This document shows positions 60,176-64,000 of a stretch of DNA of 64,000 bases, one piece after another. The stretch lies in NCBI RefSeq assembly GCF_024703895.1, contig NZ_CP087968.1, positions 2,046,001 to 2,110,000 on the forward strand, written 5' to 3'. Within the stretch, counting starts at the first letter, position 1. The number at the start of each line of letters is the position of its first letter. The stretch is from Nocardioides sp. B-3. Lineage in GTDB: Bacteria > Actinomycetota > Actinomycetes > Propionibacteriales > Nocardioidaceae. The translations under genes were made by a program, and so were the position numbers. The notes beneath the pieces were generated by a model, which worked only from the letters and a program-made list of their open reading frames with translations, had not been told where the DNA came from and searched no databases.

Positions 60176-60986
60176 GCGCGGTCCTCACCCCGGAGGTCAC
60201 GACGCGACCTCGGTTGCGGCTCAAGGACCTTCGCCTCGGCACGGTCCTCGCACCGCTGGCGGTGGGCGCGGTCTTCCTCGGCGGCTGGCAGCTCGCGGTC
60301 GACGGGCTCGGCATCGACCCCTACATCGTCCCCGCCCCCGAGCGCGATCTGGGACCCGGGTCGTCGCGGGCCGGGCCAACATCGTCGGCGGCATGTGGGT
60401 CACCGGCCGCAATGCCCTGATCGGGATGCTGGTCGGCGGAGTCGTCGGCGTGCTCGGTGCCGTCCTGTCGAGCCCGGTCAAGGTGATCGACCAGATGGCG
60501 GTGCCGATCGTGGCCGCGCTGTCGGTGGTGCCGATCGTCGCGCTGGCGCCCGTGCTCTACACGATGTTCGGCGCGGCCGTCGACACCGGCCGGATCATCG
60601 TCGCGGCGATCGCGGTGTCGATCCCGGTCTACCTCAACACCCTGCGCGGGCTGCGCCGGGTCTCGACCGTGCACCGGGAGCTGATGTCGGCGTACGCCGC
60701 TTCGCCCTCCCGGGTGATCCGGACGGTCACGCTGCCGACCGCAACGCCCTATGTCTTCACGGGCCTGCGCATCGCCTCTTCGCTCGCGGTGATCTCGGCC
60801 CTGATCGCGGAGTACTTCGGCGGGCCCGTCGGTGGACTCGGCAAGGCGATCACGTCGGCCGCGGCGAGCAGCAACTACCCGCTGGCGTGGGCCTATGTCA
60901 CCGGCTCCATCGTCCTCGGCCTCGCCTTCTACGTCGTCACCCTGCTCGTCGAGCTGTGGTTCGCCCGACACGCCCCCGGCGCCTGA
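60172..60986 (+). CDS. ABC transporter permease (second)
   Basis: About 271 residues. BPD_transp_1 domain with VPIVALAPVLYTMFGAAVDT then GRIIVAAIAVSIPVYLNTLR, and the EAA-like loop ELMSAYAASPSRVIRTVTLP; then LAVISALIAEYFGGPVGGLG, a block that in this family accompanies nitrate, taurine and HMP-type permeases. The N-terminus LRLKDLRLGTVLAPLAVGAV has one membrane segment. Frame change near 60350 (extra G after ATCTGG). Confidence 0.87.
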
Positions 60987-61021
60987 TCAGCCCCATCACA
61001 TCCCACCCCGAGGAGAAGAAG

Positions 61022-62164
61022 ATGAGAAGGAACCTCAAGATCGGCGTCGTCGCCATGGCGCTCGCCCTGACGGCCACTGCCTGCAGCGGTGACGACGGAG
61101 ACCCGGACAGCGACGCCGGCTCCGGTTCCGGCGACCTGACGCCGGTCTCGCTCCAGCTGCAGTGGGTGGCGCAGGCGCAGTTCGCGGGCTACTACGCCGC
61201 GGTCGACCGGGGGTTCTACGAGGACGAGGGCCTCGACGTCACGATCGAAGAGGGTGGCCCCGACATCGTGCCCCGGGACGTGCTCGCGGCCGGCGACGTC
61301 GACTACGCCATCTCGTGGGTGCCGAAGGTGCTCGGCTCGATCGAGCAGGGCGCGGGCATCACCGACGTCGCCCAGATCTTCGAGGCGCAGTGCGACCACG
61401 CAGATCTCCTTCAAGGACAAGGGCATCGAGTCGCCCGCCGACCTCGAGGGCAAGAACGTCGGCAGCTGGGGCTTCGGCAACGAGTGGGAGCTGTTCGCCG
61501 GCATGCAGGACGCCGGCGTCGGCCTCAAGGACATCAGCCTCGTCCAGCAGGCCTTCGACATGAACGCCTTCCCGGCCGGCGACATCGACGCCGCGCAGGC
61601 GATGACCTACAACGAGTACGCCCGGGTCCCGGAGTCGGTCAACCCGGACACAGGCGAGCTCTTCCAGCCCGAGGACCTCAACGTCATCGACTGGAACGAC
61701 GTCGGCACGGCGATGCTCCAGGGACGCCATCTGGGCCTCCACCGAGCGTCTTGACGACGAGGCGTACGCCGATCAGACGGTCGCCTTCATCAAGGCCTCC
61801 ATCAAGGGCTGGGCCTACGTCCGCGACAACCCCGAGGCCGGCGCCGAGGCCGTCACCGCGGCAGGCTCGCAGCTCGGCACCAGCCACCAGCTGTGGATGA
61901 CCAACGAGATCAACAAGCTGATCTGGCCCTCCACCAACGGCATCGGCGTCATCGACGAGGCCGCACCGGGACCAGACGGTCGAGATCGCCCTCAACACCG
62001 AGAACGAGACCGGAGCGACCATCATCAGTGACGCGCCGCCCGAGTCGGCGTACACGAATGAATATGTCGAGGAGGCCCTCGACGAGCTGCGTGACGAAGG
62101 GGTCGACGTCGACGGCGCAGACTTCGCTCCGATCGACGTCACCCTCACCGAGGGCGGAAACTGA
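61022..62164 (+). CDS. NMT1/THI5-like substrate-binding lipoprotein
   Basis: About 380 residues. Lipoprotein signal MRRNLKIGVVAMALALTATA followed by Cys. The mature part has VSLQLQWVAQAQFAGYYAAV then DRGFYEDEGLDVTIEEGGPD, the diagnostic N-terminus of the NMT1/THI5 family, which binds hydroxymethylpyrimidine, riboflavin or formylaminopyrimidine; hence pyrimidines or their breakdown products are plausible ligands. Then WEVFAGMQDAG-like (here WELFAGMQDAGVGLKDI). GAGGAG precedes ATG 61022. Frame changes near 61395, 61722 and 61965, each an extra G. Confidence 0.87.
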
Positions 62165-62165
62165 C

Positions 62166-63481
62166 ATGACCGACGACCTCGATCGCCGCGCCGTCGAGCT
62201 GGACCGTGCGCACGTCTTCCACTCGTGGTCGGCGCAGGGGTCTCTCGCGCCGATGGTGGTGGCGGGCGGGCTCGGCTGCCGCGTGTGGGACCACGCCGGA
62301 CGCGAGTGGCTGGACTTCTCCAGCCAGCTCGTCAACGTCAACATCGGGCACCAGCACCCGCGCCCGGTCGCGGCCATCCGAGAGCAGGCCGCGATCCTGA
62401 CCACGATCTCCCCGCCGACCGCCAACCTCGCGCGGGGCGAGGCCGCCAGAGGATCACCGACCTCGCGCCCGACGGCTTCCACAAGGTCTTCTTCACCAAC
62501 GGGGGAGCCGACGCCAACGAGAACGCCATCCGGATGGCGCGCCAGTTCACCGGCCGCGACAAGGTCGTCTCGACCTACCGCAGCTATCACGGCAACACCG
62601 GCTCAGCGGTGGTGGCGACGGGCGACTGGCGGCGCGTGCCCAACGAGTACGCCCGGGCGCATGTGCACGTCTTCGGGCCCTACCTCTACCGGTCGGAGTT
62701 CTGGGCGACCACGCCGGAGGAGGAGTCCGAGCGCGCGCTCCAGCACCTGCGGCGGGTCGTCGAGGCCGAGGGGCCGACCTCGATCGCCGCGATCCTGCTC
62801 GAGACCGTGCCCGGCACGGCGGGCGTGCTGATGCCGCCGCCGGGCTACCTCGAGGGAGTGCGGGCGCTGGCCGACAAGCACGGGATCATGCTCATCCTCG
62901 ACGAGGTGATGGCCGGCTTCGGGCGCACGGGCGACTGGTTCGCCTTCGATGCCTATGACGTCGTCCCCGACCTGATCACGTTCGCGAAGGGCGTCAACTC
63001 GGGCTACGTCCCGGTGGGCGGCGTGGTCATCTCCGACCCGATCGCCGAGCACTTCGACGAGCGGGTCTTCCCGGGTGGGCTGACCTACAGCGGGCACCCG
63101 CTCGCGATGGCCTCCATCGTTGCCTCGATCGACACCATGGCCGATGAGGGGATCGTCGACAACGCTGCCCGGGTCGGCGCCGCCTGACTCGCTCCGGGTC
63201 TTGCGGAGCTCGCCGACAAGCACGCGCTCATCGGGGAGGCGCGCGGCCGGGGCGTCTTCTGGGCGCTCGAGCTCGTCGCCGATCCCGACACCCGGGAGCC
63301 CGTCGCGCCGGCCGTGATGGGGCGCGCCAAGGCCCTGCTGCTCGAGCGGGGACTGCTGCCCTTCCCGGCCGACAACCGTATCCATGTGGTGCCACCGTGC
63401 GTGGTCACCGACGACGAGGCCAACGCGGCGCTGGCCATCTACGACGACGCATTCACCCTGCTCACCAAGGAGCTGTCATGA
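62166..63481 (+). CDS. Class III omega-aminotransferase (beta-alanine type)
   Basis: About 438 residues. PLP motif [19 protein letters not shown], Schiff-base Lys in [20 protein letters not shown], substrate loop [20 protein letters not shown], and [20 protein letters not shown]. Fits enzymes that transaminate beta-alanine or 3-aminoisobutyrate with pyruvate or 2-oxoglutarate to malonate or methylmalonate semialdehyde, the next step of pyrimidine breakdown. Frame change near 62448 and an in-frame TGA at 63185-63187 (VGAA then [12 protein letters not shown]), most likely a base-order error. Its stop overlaps the mmsA start (ATGA). Confidence 0.9.
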
Positions 63482-64000
63482 GTACAGAACTGCCCGTTCT
63501 CGACCACTGGATCGACGGAGCCGCCAGCGCCGGTTCCTCCGACCGGATGGGCGACGTCTTCGACCCCGCCCGCGGGGTCGTCCAGAAGCACGTCCGCTTC
63601 GCCTCTGCCGCCGACGTCGACAACGCCGTCGCCGTCGCCCGGAAGGCCTTCTCCTCGTGGGGGCAGGCCTCGATCGCCAAGCGGCAGGCGGTGATGTTCA
63701 AGTTCCGCGAGCTCCTCGCCAGTAGGCAGGGCGAGCTGGCCGCGATCCTCACCTCCGAGCACGGCAAGGTGCTCTCCGACGCGGGCGGCGAGATCGCCCG
63801 CGGGCTCGAGGTCGTGGAGTTCGCGTGCTCGCTGCCGCACCTGATCAAGGGCTCGATGTCGGAGAACGTCTCCACCGATGTCGACGTCTTCTCGCTCAAG
63901 CAGCCGCTCGGCGTGGTCGGCGTGATCAGCCCCTTCAACTTCCCGGCCATGGTGCCGATGTGGTTCTTCCCGATCGCCATCGCGACCGGCAACTGCGTGG
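63478..64000 (+). CDS. mmsA: Methylmalonate-semialdehyde dehydrogenase (CoA-acylating), N-terminal part
   Basis: The first 174 residues only; the rest is beyond the right edge. LDHWIDGAASAGSSDRMGDV, FDPARGVVQKHVRFASAADV, KFRELLASRQGELAAILTSE then HGKVLSDAGGEIARGLEVVE, and VVGVISPFNFPAMVPMWFFP, all typical of MmsA of the ALDH superfamily. It converts malonate or methylmalonate semialdehyde plus CoA and NAD+ to acetyl- or propionyl-CoA and CO2, completing pyrimidine catabolism here. The N-domain NAD fold and PFNFP motif are present; the catalytic Cys lies outside the window. Confidence 0.93.
   Translation, partial: MSTELPVLDHWIDGAASAGSSDRMGDVFDPARGVVQKHVRFASAADVDNAVAVARKAFSSWGQASIAKRQAVMFKFRELLASRQGELAAILTSEHGKVLSDAGGEIARGLEVVEFACSLPHLIKGSMSENVSTDVDVFSLKQPLGVVGVISPFNFPAMVPMWFFPIAIATGNCV

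Overview
The window is very GC-rich DNA from a high-GC actinobacterium. Gene content points to a Nocardioides-like member of the Propionibacteriales: F420-type luciferase-like oxidoreductases, a DUF6131 mini-membrane protein, KstR-type operators, PucR and LuxR (LAL) regulators, and many GTG/TTG starts with ATGA/GTGA overlaps. The genus is an inference from gene content, not from a marker gene. About 45 of the roughly 60 genes need one or more single-base corrections to read through. The shifts are mostly one extra G or C next to a GG or CC, and they hit housekeeping and accessory genes alike, so I treat them as consensus errors rather than decay. Gene coordinates below span the corrected gene.

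Layout. 0-5.7 kb: truncated MFS exporter, DUF6131 protein, glucose-6-phosphate dehydrogenase, a secreted protein and an aminoglycoside-phosphotransferase-like kinase. 5.7-13.9 kb: a six-gene minus-strand operon (two Liv-type ATPases, an AMP-forming acyl-CoA ligase, two permeases and a binding protein), divergent from a PucR regulator; it probably imports and CoA-activates an organic acid. 14-24.4 kb: a pair of HpcH/HpaI-CitE lyases, DUF1992, a small lipoprotein, DUF427, MOSC, PEP mutase/isocitrate lyase-like, nitroreductase, a Cds1-like PLP enzyme, a membrane protein and a NarL-type two-component system. 24.5-28.2 kb: lower histidine pathway (M20 amidohydrolase, HutF, HutI).

28.2-35.3 kb is the most accessory-looking stretch: a Fic protein, a TPR-CHAT (caspase-like) protein divergent from a cytoplasmic subtilisin-like protease, a HigBA toxin-antitoxin pair, and an ECF sigma factor overlapping a small partner protein. 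It looks like a regulated proteolytic or conflict module. 35.5-38.7 kb holds a large AAA-LuxR (LAL) regulator. 38.9-45.8 kb has a sucrase/ferredoxin-like protein coupled to a P450, then a steroid-catabolism-like group (sulfotransferase, SDR, DUF1214-like, F420 LLM, SnoaL-like) with two KstR-consensus operators. 45.9-53.6 kb carries a membrane-anchored protein, two transporters, a MarR regulator, an aldo/keto reductase, a thermolysin-family protease and a secreted protein.

53.7-64 kb is a reductive pyrimidine catabolism locus: MocR-type regulator, beta-ureidopropionase, dihydropyrimidinase, F420-type LLM oxidoreductase, a four-gene NMT1/THI5-type ABC importer, an omega-aminotransferase and the start of methylmalonate-semialdehyde dehydrogenase. 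No dihydropyrimidine dehydrogenase is visible, so the LLM enzyme is a candidate for the missing redox step.

The window also carries a small interspersed palindromic repeat (four copies) that supplies stop codons to two genes and coding sequence inside a third, a second two-copy inverted repeat, and structured hairpins in nearly every convergent intergenic gap. No tRNA, rRNA, CRISPR array, transposase or origin was recognised, and no gene-free stretch exceeds about 280 bases.
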